A stretch of 64,000 bases of DNA from Candidatus Contubernalis alkalaceticus (lineage in GTDB: Bacteria > Bacillota > Dethiobacteria > SKNC01): positions 2,372,001 to 2,436,000 of the forward strand of contig NZ_CP054699.1 of assembly GCF_022558445.1 (NCBI RefSeq), in the 5' to 3' direction. Under the pieces are notes generated by a model, which saw nothing but the letters and a program-made list of their open reading frames with translations, ran no database searches and was not told where the DNA came from. Positions within the stretch are counted from its first letter, which is position 1. Every line of letters starts with the position of its first letter. Shown here one piece after another: positions 26,339 to 34,160 of the stretch. Position numbers and translations under genes: made by a program.

Positions 26339-26354
26339 AAACTATATCAATGTT

Positions 26355-26383
26355 TTCACACATTTCATTTAAATGAATATAAT
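26355..26383 (+). promoter_or_regulatory. Candidate promoter of the small membrane gene and spoVM
   Basis: TTCACA (26355-26360) and TATAAT (26378-26383) are separated by 17 bases, 33 bases upstream of the next start codon. The spacer contains a short palindrome, CATTTAAATG. A sporulation sigma factor would be expected for spoVM; I cannot match a sigma-E box clearly. Confidence 0.5.
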
Positions 26384-26416
26384 GAATTCAGACAAATGTG
26401 AGGAGTGGAGGTGGTC

Positions 26417-26590
26417 ATGTTGAGATGGAGACGGATGAAGGGCTTCACCCGAAAAATAGCCGGAGTTGTTTTGGCCGCTGCAGGGATTGGGATCATTTTT
26501 GATACTCTTCCCTCACACCTCTGGTTCATTCTGTTAGGATTCTTTTTAATCTGGTTCGGTTGGAATTTGTTCCAGTTAGATATATGTTAA
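26417..26590 (+). CDS. Small two-helix membrane protein upstream of spoVM, 57 aa
   Basis: Unrecognised protein with a basic N-terminus (MLRWRRMKGFTRK) and two hydrophobic helices (IAGVVLAAAGIGIIF and WFILLGFFLIWFGWNLF) joined by a short DTLPSH turn. GGAGGTGG precedes the ATG. The spoVM start is 34 bases downstream, so the two are probably cotranscribed and translated in the mother cell during sporulation. A role at the forespore membrane with SpoVM is inference only. Confidence 0.65.
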   Translation: MLRWRRMKGFTRKIAGVVLAAAGIGIIFDTLPSHLWFILLGFFLIWFGWNLFQLDIC

Positions 26591-26624
26591 AATATTTCAA
26601 TACAATCTTAAGGGGGGAAGAAAA

Positions 26625-26702
26625 ATGAAATTTTATACCTTTAGACTTCCTGGATTCCTGGGTAAAGTGGTCAAAGGAATTCTAAATATTTTTTATAAAT
26701 AG
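26625..26702 (+). CDS. spoVM: Stage V sporulation protein M (SpoVM), 25 aa
   Basis: Tiny amphipathic membrane peptide that senses the positive curvature of the forespore membrane and recruits SpoIVA to start coat assembly. The product starts MKFYTFRLPGFLG and ends NIFYK; it matches the 26-residue Bacillus peptide at MKFYT, the functionally key Pro9, FLG and the cationic amphipathic tail. AGGGGGG lies a few bases upstream of the ATG. Its neighbourhood in Bacillus, between rpe/thiN and rpmB, is the same as here. It is too short for usual gene finders. Confidence 0.93.
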   Translation: MKFYTFRLPGFLGKVVKGILNIFYK

Positions 26703-26757
26703 ATTACTTTCCATTATTGTCAATGTTTAAAATTTTCTTTTAGTTTTGTTCCGTAAA

Positions 26758-26801
26758 CAACATAATAGCTCTACAGCAGCCGCTGTAGAGCTATTATGTT
26801 G
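26758..26801. terminator. Perfect 20-bp hairpin after spoVM
   Basis: Positions 26758-26777 pair without mismatch with 26782-26801 around the loop AGCC. It stands 55 bases past the spoVM stop and just before repeat copy C. There is no T-run after it on either strand, so it may be a transcript-stabilising or processing hairpin rather than an intrinsic terminator. Confidence 0.6.
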
Positions 26802-26830
26802 ATAACAATATTTAAATTAACTAATTTAAA

Positions 26831-26958
26831 AGTGAACTCGTTTCAGCAAGCTAAAAACATCGGGGATTCAGGTGGAGACTCTACTCCACTTGATTAAAAT
26901 CCCCACCTACGCTAACGCTTAGAGGGGGGTTCTTATACCCTAAAAAAACGAGATAAAA
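26831..26958 (-). repeat. Dispersed double-hairpin repeat, copy C (inverted)
   Basis: Reverse-complement match to copies A and B, with the GTTCAC ends of B and C facing each other about 2.2 kb apart. The arms carry several changes (AATCAAGTGGAG against CTCCACCTGAAT), so this copy is partly decayed. It separates spoVM from the YeeE/YedE pair. Confidence 0.85.
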
Positions 26959-26988
26959 CAAGAGATAAAAAACATAAAGCAAAGGACT

Positions 26989-27525
26989 TCACATTAGATA
27001 TTTAATCAATATTTTACTCCCCACTGCCGCCCCAAAAAAAGTAAACAATCCAAAAACCCAACCCTGCAGGGACATAGAACCAACAGCGCTTAAATATGCA
27101 CCGATATTACAGCCCTGAGCAATCCTAGCCCCGTATCCCATCAGTATTCCTCCCACCAGGGCAGTAATCACATGCCGGTACGATTTAATTTTCCTTACTC
27201 TGAATTCACCAGCTGCCAGGGCTGAAATAAAAGCTCCTAAAATCATTGCCAGTAATATCAGCGTTTCAGGGTTATCAAAAAAACCCTCTGTAAACACACG
27301 AGTATATCGTCCATAACTAAAATACGTCCAATCTTGAATGGAAACACCAATTCTATTTAAAAACCACCCTCCCCAGTACCCAAAGGCTGAGGAAAAACTA
27401 TAAAACCTCTCGTAAGCAAATAGTATTAAGACATTAAGAACCCCCAAAACAACCCCCCCCACCCAATACGGCCAGACCTTTTTAATATATCTTTGGTAGA
27501 AAGTATTTTCCCCTTGATTCTTCAC
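26989..27525 (-). CDS. YeeE/YedE-family sulfur transport protein, second half-protein
   Basis: Membrane protein of 178 residues in the YeeE/YedE (sulf_transp) family, whose members take up thiosulfate (TsuA/YeeE) or serve selenium/sulfur metabolism (YedE). It has about five hydrophobic segments and the hallmark GYGARIAQGCNIGAYLS with the conserved cysteine. It covers only one repeat of the family and follows the other half-protein by 32 bases, so the two probably assemble as one transporter. Substrate is not decided by sequence. Confidence 0.85.
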   Translation of the reverse strand: MKNQGENTFYQRYIKKVWPYWVGGVVLGVLNVLILFAYERFYSFSSAFGYWGGWFLNRIGVSIQDWTYFSYGRYTRVFTEGFFDNPETLILLAMILGAFISALAAGEFRVRKIKSYRHVITALVGGILMGYGARIAQGCNIGAYLSAVGSMSLQGWVFGLFTFFGAAVGSKILIKYLM

Positions 27526-27557
27526 CAGGATCCCCCTTTAAACAATGAATTAAAATA

Positions 27558-28202
27558 TTACTGTCTTTGTTCCCATTTCAAAAATGCATAGTATAATATC
27601 CCCAAAAAAAAGAGCTGAGTCAACAATGATAGAGGCCAGCCCAGTAAATCCGGCAGGATAATTTCAACAGCATTCTGGATAAGAACCCTGTGCCACCAGC
27701 CAAAAGACCAGGAACCCATTACAGAACCCATTACAAGGCCCACAAAGGCCAACCACTGCATCATGTATCCTTCCCCCATGCGCATTAAGACACCTGAGGC
27801 GCACCCCCCAGCGATCACCATTCCCAACCCAAATAAAAAGGCACCTATCGCAGTATTAATGCCCACTGGATAGAAAATTCCTACAGCATCCCCTGAAGCA
27901 AAGTAGACATTATAAACATAAAACCCCAAAGTGGAAATTACCATGGCTATGATGACCGCCCTCATTATGGTAGAGTTTTTCAGTACAATTAAGTCCCTGA
28001 AAGAGGCGGCAAAACAGAAACGAGACCTCTGCAGAACATACCCGAAACCCAAACCAAAAAACCAAATCCCCGGAAGGTAAGGCTTGTATAAAAATAAAAA
28101 CAAGCAAATTACCAGGTTGATCAGCAATACCACAACGGCTATCTTTGGCTGCTTTACTTTATTTGTTTTTTTCTGTGCTGTAATTCTTTCAATTTCTCCC
28201 AT
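27558..28202 (-). CDS. YeeE/YedE-family sulfur transport protein, first half-protein
   Basis: Membrane protein of 214 residues in the same family as its downstream partner. It has a charged N-terminus, about six hydrophobic segments, the motif QRSRFCFAASFRD and the second cysteine motif GGCASGVLMR. In single-chain relatives the segments seen here and in the partner lie in one polypeptide. It is the first gene of a two-gene unit; the region upstream carries an insertion-sequence remnant and the divergent lysR gene. Confidence 0.85.
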   Translation of the reverse strand: MGEIERITAQKKTNKVKQPKIAVVVLLINLVICLFLFLYKPYLPGIWFFGLGFGYVLQRSRFCFAASFRDLIVLKNSTIMRAVIIAMVISTLGFYVYNVYFASGDAVGIFYPVGINTAIGAFLFGLGMVIAGGCASGVLMRMGEGYMMQWLAFVGLVMGSVMGSWSFGWWHRVLIQNAVEIILPDLLGWPLSLLTQLFFLGILYYAFLKWEQRQ

Positions 28203-28319
28203 GATTTTCTCCCAAGTTATGACGTCATTGTAATAAAAAACCTTATGCTCTATTGATATAATTCATAACATTATATATAATTATAATTAATGTATATTTA
28301 GCTGTAGCATTAGTTTTAA

Positions 28320-28409
28320 TACCAACAGCGAAAACTGTCAAACAAGATCTGCCTCCAGCTTAAACGGAGGCCAAGAAGCTTGGGCGATAGAAGCGTCCCC
28401 GTGGCTTAG
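28320..28409 (+). pseudogene. Probable 3' remnant of an IS200/IS605-type tnpB gene
   Basis: A 29-codon frame with no start, ending KRRPRSLGDRSVPVA then TAG. The DNA at the stop, CCCCGTGGCTTAGC, resembles the conserved right-end/omegaRNA junction of IS200/IS605 elements, where the TnpB tail runs into a terminal hairpin. The matching second arm of that hairpin is lost (GGTATATTTC follows). I recall this pattern from family members but cannot align it here. Nothing else of the element remains. Confidence 0.4.
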
Positions 28410-28522
28410 CGGTATATTTCAAAATAAGCAGCTTTTGGTAGTAGTGTTAATATAAAAGTAAAATGTATCCATTTAACCCAAATAACAATTTAAAAACATT
28501 TGAAAAAAATGGAGGAAACATT

Positions 28523-29443
28523 ATGAACCTAAGCCAGGTTACCGCTTTTTGTACTGTAGTTAAAGCCGGAAGCATCTCAAAAGCGGCAAAACATCTGCAT
28601 TTAACCCAACCTGCACTGAGCCTCCAAATACAAGACCTGGAAGAGCACTTTCAGACACAACTTTTGGAGAGAAGCAACCGGGGGGTAAAAGTCACCCTAT
28701 CCGGTGAACTTCTTTATTCCTATGGGCAAAGAATGATGTCCCTAAACGAAAACCTGATTCAGGAAATCAATGCCCTGACCAGCCTGGGCAATGAACAGAT
28801 GATGATTGGAGCCAGTTCCACCATCGGTGGGTATGCACTTCCCTGCAGCATTTATATTTTTAAAGAAAAATATCCCCAAAGCGATGTAAAAATGACCATT
28901 GCCAACACAAAAGAAATTTTAGAACAAACCGAAGACGGAGTTCTTGATATTGGATTGATCGAAGGGCCCTTGAATAAAAAACTTTTAAACCAGCAGAAAC
29001 TTATAGCCAAAAACATATGCAAGGATGAACTGGTTATGATTACCCCGGCTAATGAGAAATGGATAGATAGAGAAGTTATCACCTTAGATGAGTTGACGAG
29101 ACTACCTCTGATCCTTCGTGAAAAGGGCTCCGGTATACGGGAAACCGTAGAAAAAGCCCTCAATGATAATGATTTACAGATGAATGATTGTCAACTAACC
29201 ATGGAATTAAGCACCTTAGAGTCTATCAAATCCTGTGTTGAAGCTGGACAAGGAATTTCAATAATTTCCCGCCTGGCGGTTCGCCGAGAACTGCGACATG
29301 GCACCTTAAAAGCCCTGCAGGTAGAAGGAATTTCTTTCCCTCATTACTTCACGGTCATCTATTCCTGTGTGAAACCTAAAACCGGCCTCCAAAAGACTTT
29401 TATTGAATTTATTAAATGTCCCCATTCCAGAAGTTTTTGTTAG
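28523..29443 (+). CDS. LysR-family transcriptional regulator
   Basis: LysR-type regulator of 306 residues: winged helix-turn-helix at the N-terminus (ISKAAKHLHLTQPALSLQIQDLE, a CysB/CysL/CbbR-like subgroup) and a two-lobe substrate-binding domain (about 90-300). The frame is open 20 codons upstream, but ATG at 28523 has GGAGG 7 bases before it and gives the normal start MNLSQVTAF. It is divergent from the YeeE pair and convergent with tusA, whose stop codon it overlaps by 4 bases. A role in controlling these sulfur genes is inferred from position. Confidence 0.92.
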   Translation: MNLSQVTAFCTVVKAGSISKAAKHLHLTQPALSLQIQDLEEHFQTQLLERSNRGVKVTLSGELLYSYGQRMMSLNENLIQEINALTSLGNEQMMIGASSTIGGYALPCSIYIFKEKYPQSDVKMTIANTKEILEQTEDGVLDIGLIEGPLNKKLLNQQKLIAKNICKDELVMITPANEKWIDREVITLDELTRLPLILREKGSGIRETVEKALNDNDLQMNDCQLTMELSTLESIKSCVEAGQGISIISRLAVRRELRHGTLKALQVEGISFPHYFTVIYSCVKPKTGLQKTFIEFIKCPHSRSFC

Positions 29444-29664
29444 TTTTTTTTGGTCATAATAATCTGCCAAATCCCTTCCTCAACTTCCTTAATTTCCACA
29501 GAACACTTCTTTTTTAAATGGTTAGGGATACTGGTCATTGCACAGCTATGATCCGTTTCTATCACCAAAACATCACCTTTTTTTAACTTTTTTAATTTTT
29601 GTTCCGCCCTTAACGCCGGAATTGGACACATATCCCCCAGGGCGTCTATGAAAAATGTTCCCAT
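29440..29664 (-). CDS. TusA/YeeD-family sulfur carrier protein
   Basis: Small sulfurtransferase of 74 residues with the CPIP motif (DALGDMCPIPALRAEQKLKKL), the active-site cysteine of TusA/SirA/YeeD proteins, and a second cysteine in DHSCAMTSIP. In E. coli YeeD works with the transporter YeeE in thiosulfate uptake; TusA-like domains (YedF) also appear in selenium-using bacteria. Here it is separated from the YeeE genes by the oppositely directed lysR. GGAAG precedes the start. Confidence 0.88.
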   Translation of the reverse strand: MGTFFIDALGDMCPIPALRAEQKLKKLKKGDVLVIETDHSCAMTSIPNHLKKKCSVEIKEVEEGIWQIIMTKKN

Positions 29665-29706
29665 GATAATCTTCCTCCAGACTGTTTTGGTATCAATATA
29701 ACTTCC

Positions 29707-30174
29707 TCAGCCGATCTGCCTGGACAGGTCAGCCATTTCAATGGCTGCCATGGCAGCGTCCCAACCCTTATTGCCCGCCTTACTGCCGGCTCGCTCTATA
29801 GCCTGTTCCAAATTATCCGTGGTTACAATCCCAAAGATAACCGGAACTTCAGTGTCCAGACTCACCTTAGCAATCCCCTTGGACACTTCGCTGGACACAT
29901 ACTCAAAATGAGGAGTGCTGCCCCGGATTACAGCCCCAAGACAGATTACGGCATCGTATTGTTTAGTTTTGGCCATTTTCTGTGCAATTAGAGGAACCTC
30001 AAAAGCTCCTGGAGTCCAGGCTACCTCAATATTCTCCGATTTGGCCCCATGCCTCTGCAGGGAATCTAAAGCACCCCCTAACAATTTGTTAGAAATAAAT
30101 TCGTTAAACCTGCTGACCACAATGCCGAATCGGTATTTATCAGCAATAAGCTGTCCTTCATAAACCTTATTCAT
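29707..30174 (-). CDS. ribH: 6,7-dimethyl-8-ribityllumazine synthase
   Basis: Penultimate enzyme of riboflavin synthesis, condensing the pyrimidine from RibD with the butanone phosphate from RibBA. The 155-residue protein has [16 protein letters not shown], the phosphate-binding and catalytic segments [13 protein letters not shown] and [14 protein letters not shown]. Last gene of ribD-ribE-ribBA-ribH under the FMN riboswitch. Confidence 0.97.
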   Translation of the reverse strand: MNKVYEGQLIADKYRFGIVVSRFNEFISNKLLGGALDSLQRHGAKSENIEVAWTPGAFEVPLIAQKMAKTKQYDAVICLGAVIRGSTPHFEYVSSEVSKGIAKVSLDTEVPVIFGIVTTDNLEQAIERAGSKAGNKGWDAAMAAIEMADLSRQIG

Positions 30175-30254
30175 CTATTAATCATCTCCCTAATTTATAT
30201 TAAAGTCTAATAATTGAATTTCTACTTACAAAAGGGCAGTTGTAAAAATGTTAC

Positions 30255-31451
30255 CTAATACCCTAAAAGATGTCCCAATTTTTCCTTCTTGGTATTCAGA
30301 TAGTTATAATTATAAATCCCCGGTTTTATTTCCAGGGGTATCCTCTCTACAATCTCCAGGCCGTACCCCTCTAATCCCTTAATTTTTCGAGGATTATTGG
30401 TCAAAAGCTTAATCTTCTTTACCCCCAGGTCTACTAATATCTGGGCACCGATACCATAATCCCTGAGATCGGCGGCAAAGCCCAACTCTTCGTTAGCCTC
30501 CACAGTATCCTTTCCTTCATCCTGAAGCTGATACGCTTTTACTTTGTTGGCAAGGCCAATCCCTCGGCCCTCCTGGCGCATATAAATCACCACTCCCTGG
30601 CCTTCGTTATTAATCTGAATCATAGCCTGGGCCAACTGGTTGCCGCAGTCACAGCGCAGAGATGCCAGGACATCCCCCGTCAGACACTCCGAATGCACCC
30701 GGACCAAAACCGGCTGTTCACTGTCAATTTCTCCTTTGACCAGGGCAACATGGGCTTCGTTATCTACGGAATTTTCATAGGCGATTAATTTAAACTCTCC
30801 GTGCCGGGTGGGCAGTTCTGCCTCCCCCGCCCGAACTACCAGCTTCTCCTTTTTCATACGGTAATTAATTAAGTTAGCAATAGTAATAATTTTTAATCCG
30901 TGCTGCTGGGCAAATTTCATAAGCTCCGGCACCCTGGCCATAGTGCCGTCTTCATTCATGATTTCACAGATTACTCCCGCCGGATACAACCCTGCCATTT
31001 CAGCCAGATCCACAGCAGCCTCAGTATGTCCCGCCCGCCGCAGAACGCCTCCCTCTTTTGCCTGCAGTGGGAATATATGACCGGGACGGTTTAAATCATG
31101 GGGTTTTGTCTCTTCGGAGATCAAAACTTTTACAGTAGCTGCCCTTTCAGGAGCGGAAATACCGGTGGTTACAGAGCTGGCATCCACCGAAACCGTAAAG
31201 GCTGTACTATGGCCCTCGGTATTTCTGTTCACCATCAGGGGAAGGTCCAGTTCATCCATGCGCTCATTGGTCAGGGGCACACAAATCAACCCCCGGCCAA
31301 ATTTGGCCATAAAATTGATGGCCTCCGGAGTAACCTTTTCCGCCGCCATAATCAAATCCCCTTCGTTTTCCCGGTCCTCATCATCTACGGCAATAATCAT
31401 ATTGCCTTTCTTTAGCTCTTCTAAAGCTTCGTCAATAGTATTAAACTTCAT
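30255..31451 (-). CDS. ribBA: Bifunctional DHBP synthase / GTP cyclohydrolase II
   Basis: Supplies both precursors of riboflavin. Residues 1-200 are the RibB domain ([31 protein letters not shown]); residues 205-398 are RibA with zinc cysteines in [22 protein letters not shown] and the catalytic RQEGRGIGL. The length of 398 residues is normal for the fused form in Firmicutes. It lies between ribE and ribH. Confidence 0.97.
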   Translation of the reverse strand: MKFNTIDEALEELKKGNMIIAVDDEDRENEGDLIMAAEKVTPEAINFMAKFGRGLICVPLTNERMDELDLPLMVNRNTEGHSTAFTVSVDASSVTTGISAPERAATVKVLISEETKPHDLNRPGHIFPLQAKEGGVLRRAGHTEAAVDLAEMAGLYPAGVICEIMNEDGTMARVPELMKFAQQHGLKIITIANLINYRMKKEKLVVRAGEAELPTRHGEFKLIAYENSVDNEAHVALVKGEIDSEQPVLVRVHSECLTGDVLASLRCDCGNQLAQAMIQINNEGQGVVIYMRQEGRGIGLANKVKAYQLQDEGKDTVEANEELGFAADLRDYGIGAQILVDLGVKKIKLLTNNPRKIKGLEGYGLEIVERIPLEIKPGIYNYNYLNTKKEKLGHLLGY

Positions 31452-31468
31452 TTGACATCCCTCGCTTT

Positions 31469-32122
31469 CTATAAAAATCCATTATCAGCCAGATCATTCA
31501 TGGTAAGCCCCCTGCTCGGGCTATCCTCTTTCCTACGGGCAGACATAAAATTTTCCACATATTTTCCAATCATATCTCCTTCTAGATTCACTTGAGACCC
31601 GGCGGCTTTAAAACCCAAAGTGGTATTCTCCGCCGTATGGGGGATTAATGAAACGGTAAAACTGTCCCCTTTAACCTGCACAATAGTAAGACTTATCCCG
31701 TCAACAGCCATGGAACCCTTAGGAACAGCATATTTCATTATTTCTGGTGGTGCGTTTATTTCAATCACCAGGGCATTGGATTCCCGGTTCTTTTTCCTGA
31801 TGGTTCCCACTCCATCAATGTGACCGCTGACTAGATGACCACCCAACCGATCCCCCAGGGCCAGAGCTCTTTCCAGGTTGACCCGGTCTCCCCGTTTCAG
31901 TTCATAAAGCCCGGTATTGCGCAGGGTTTCCGGCATTACCTCCACTTTGAACAAACTGCTGTCAAAAGATATTACCGTCAGACAGACCCCATTTACAGAA
32001 ATACTATCTCCAATTTTAACATCTGACAAGATAATCTGAGCGTTAATTGCCAGAGCAGGATTTGAGCTGTCCAATTCCAGCCCTTGAATTACCCCCAGTT
32101 CTTCCACAATACCTGTAAACAT
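31469..32122 (-). CDS. ribE: Riboflavin synthase alpha chain
   Basis: Dismutates two lumazine molecules into riboflavin and the pyrimidine substrate. The 217-residue protein has two lumazine-binding repeats: [10 protein letters not shown] with VNGVCLTV in the first and [11 protein letters not shown] with VDGISLTI in the second. It starts 5 bases after the ribD stop. Confidence 0.97.
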   Translation of the reverse strand: MFTGIVEELGVIQGLELDSSNPALAINAQIILSDVKIGDSISVNGVCLTVISFDSSLFKVEVMPETLRNTGLYELKRGDRVNLERALALGDRLGGHLVSGHIDGVGTIRKKNRESNALVIEINAPPEIMKYAVPKGSMAVDGISLTIVQVKGDSFTVSLIPHTAENTTLGFKAAGSQVNLEGDMIGKYVENFMSARRKEDSPSRGLTMNDLADNGFL

Positions 32123-32126
32123 AATC

Positions 32127-33236
32127 TCAACTCCCTTTTCCCAGGTATCCCGTCACCAGTATATCTTCTCCCAGGTTCTTTACCTGAAGTTCAAAAAGGT
32201 GAAATACATCTTCCATTAACTCAACCCCCTCACCACCTACCGGTGTAGGGGCTTCTACCCCACCAATTAGCTTCGGAGCGATAAAAAACATAACTTTATC
32301 TATTAAACCATCCTGCAAAAGCTGGTAATTAAGGGTTGAACCTCCCTCCACCAGCAAATTGGCAATCTGTCTTTCCCCTAAAACCTTTATCAATTCTTTC
32401 AAATCAACCCGGCCTTCCCTCCCCGAGATCTTCAAAATTTGAACCCCCAGACGGGAAAGAGACTCCAGTTTTTCCGGAGGTGCAAGTTCAGTGGTGACCA
32501 ACATAACCGGGGAATCAGCAATATATTTGATAAGCCTGGCTTCCAGCGGCAATCGCCCTCGGCTGTCCACAATTATTCGTAAGGGATTTCTTACATCCTC
32601 ATCCCCTTCTAATCGAGTATTCAACCGGGGATTGTCCGTTAAAACCGTGCCTATTCCCACCATAACCGCATCCACCTGGTTTCTTAGACGATGGACAAAC
32701 TGCCGGGATTTCTCCGAAGATATCCAGCGGGAATGACCTTTATGGGTAGCAATTTTGCCATCCAGGCTCATAGCTGTTTTTAAGGTAACAAAGGGAAGGC
32801 CCGTGGTAATAAATTTAAAAAACACTTCATTTATTTTCCGGGCTTTTTCCTCTAACACCCCCACCTTCACCTTAATACCGGCCTCCTCCAGGATCTTGAC
32901 CCCTCCACCGTTCATCAAAGGATTGGGGTCAAGCACCGATACCACTACTTTTTTTATGCCGGAAGCTATAATCTTTTCCGTACAAGGGGGTGTTCTGCCA
33001 AAATGACTGCATGGTTCAAGTGTTACATACAGAACTGCTCCCTTTGACCTTTCCCCTGCTGATTCCAGGGCGTTAATCTCGGCATGGGGTGCCCCGGCCT
33101 CATGATGATACCCGGAACCTATCACTTCTCCATCTTTAACAACAACAGCACCCACCATAGGGTTGGGACTTGTCCGTCCCAATCCCTGCACCGCCAAGTC
33201 CAACGCCAGCCACATATATTTCTCGTCGGCCTCCAT
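32127..33236 (-). CDS. ribD: Bifunctional riboflavin deaminase/reductase RibD
   Basis: Two consecutive steps of riboflavin synthesis. The N-terminal zinc deaminase has HAEIN and PCSHFGRTPPC (about residues 50-85); the C-terminal reductase has TLKTAMSLDGKIA, SRWISS and LLVEGGSTL. The frame runs 24 codons upstream, but ATG at 33236 with GAGGTGA about 9 bases before it gives the normal start MEADEKYMWLAL. First gene of the operon, 75 bases after the riboswitch. Confidence 0.97.
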   Translation of the reverse strand: MEADEKYMWLALDLAVQGLGRTSPNPMVGAVVVKDGEVIGSGYHHEAGAPHAEINALESAGERSKGAVLYVTLEPCSHFGRTPPCTEKIIASGIKKVVVSVLDPNPLMNGGGVKILEEAGIKVKVGVLEEKARKINEVFFKFITTGLPFVTLKTAMSLDGKIATHKGHSRWISSEKSRQFVHRLRNQVDAVMVGIGTVLTDNPRLNTRLEGDEDVRNPLRIIVDSRGRLPLEARLIKYIADSPVMLVTTELAPPEKLESLSRLGVQILKISGREGRVDLKELIKVLGERQIANLLVEGGSTLNYQLLQDGLIDKVMFFIAPKLIGGVEAPTPVGGEGVELMEDVFHLFELQVKNLGEDILVTGYLGKGS

Positions 33237-33310
33237 AATAAAAAAGCTCACCTCTTTAATAATTAATGGCAAAATAAAATACCTTAAAGATTTCCTCCAA
33301 GGCAACAAAA

Positions 33311-33455
33311 GTTCCTTCTACCATCCAGACTTTACTGTCGGCCCTGGAATCTCACCAGATCAGCCTTAAAGGCTCGCGGGCTCACCCTAAAGGGATTACC
33401 GCCGGTTCGGAATTGAAAAACGCTTGAAACGCCTTTCTCACCAGACCCTGAAGGA
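33311..33455 (-). ncRNA. FMN riboswitch (RFN element)
   Basis: On the minus strand the conserved RFN blocks occur in order: CTTCAGGGTCTGGTGAGA, ACCGGCGGTAATCCC, AGCCCGCGAGCC, CTGGTGAGATTCCAG, GGCCGACAGT, and AGTCTGGATGGTAGAAGGA. It stands between the promoter at the end of rpe and ribD and would switch the rib operon off when FMN is plentiful. No strong terminator follows, so control may act on translation initiation of ribD. Confidence 0.95.
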
Positions 33456-33474
33456 ATATTCAAATGTTCTAAAA

Positions 33475-33502
33475 ATTATTATAGCATAAAAAAACCGGTC
33501 AA
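33475..33502 (-). promoter_or_regulatory. Candidate promoter of the riboflavin operon
   Basis: Minus-strand TTGACC (complement of 33497-33502) with AATAAT (complement of 33475-33480) gives a 16-base spacer; a TATAAT is also present three bases closer but with only 13. The -35 overlaps the last codon and stop of rpe. It lies about 20 bases upstream of the riboswitch. Confidence 0.5.
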
Positions 33503-34158
33503 ACTACTTTTTTTTCTGTGCGAAGCATATTTATGGCCTGCCTTACATCGGATCCTGAAAATACAGCAGAACCCGCCACCAAAATATCGGCCCCTGCCCC
33601 AATAACTTCTGGAGCTGTTTCAGAATTAATTCCTCCGTCTACCTGAATAAGTACAGAAAGCCTTTCCCTGTCTATCCACTCTCTTAAAGCACTGATTTTT
33701 TTTAAACTGGTGGGGATAAATTTCTGCCCCCCAAAACCGGGGTTTACGGACATAACTAAAACCATGTCCAGGTCCGTTAACACATAATCCAGCACAGAAA
33801 GAGGCGTAGCAGGATTCAAAGCCACCCCGGCCAAAACTCCCCTTTCTTTGATTAACTCAATGGTCCGGTGCAGATGTATACTGGCCTCTGCATGGACACA
33901 AATCACAGCTGCCCCCGCCTCAACAAACCTTTCAATATATTGTTCCGGATTAGAAATCATCAAATGCACATCCAAGGGAAGCCCGGTTCTGCCCCGTAAT
34001 GACTCCACCACCGGAAGTCCGATACTAATATTAGGGACAAAATGTCCATCCATCACATCAATATGGATCCAGTCTGCCCCGGCTTCTTCTATTTGTTTAA
34101 TCTCTTCATATAAATGAGCAAAGTCTGCTGAAAGAATTGATGGTGCGATTTTCACCAT
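33499..34158 (-). CDS. rpe: Ribulose-phosphate 3-epimerase
   Basis: TIM-barrel epimerase of the pentose phosphate pathway, interconverting ribulose-5-phosphate and xylulose-5-phosphate. The 219-residue protein has [12 protein letters not shown], the metal/catalytic [14 protein letters not shown] and VQVDGGIN-type ([12 protein letters not shown]) phosphate loop, plus [14 protein letters not shown]. It follows rsgA by 2 bases, the conserved prkC-rsgA-rpe order. Confidence 0.97.
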   Translation of the reverse strand: MVKIAPSILSADFAHLYEEIKQIEEAGADWIHIDVMDGHFVPNISIGLPVVESLRGRTGLPLDVHLMISNPEQYIERFVEAGAAVICVHAEASIHLHRTIELIKERGVLAGVALNPATPLSVLDYVLTDLDMVLVMSVNPGFGGQKFIPTSLKKISALREWIDRERLSVLIQVDGGINSETAPEVIGAGADILVAGSAVFSGSDVRQAINMLRTEKKVV

Positions 34159-34160
34159 GT

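Noticed and set aside
23807-26958. CRISPR array
   Set aside because: Only three long, widely spaced copies, one inverted, with genes between them; no spacer periodicity and no cas genes.
28380-28440. tRNA or tRNA-Sec fragment suggested by GTGGCTTAGCGG (D-arm like)
   Set aside because: No acceptor stem, anticodon arm or GTTCGA T-loop can be paired around it; the TnpB-tail explanation fits better.
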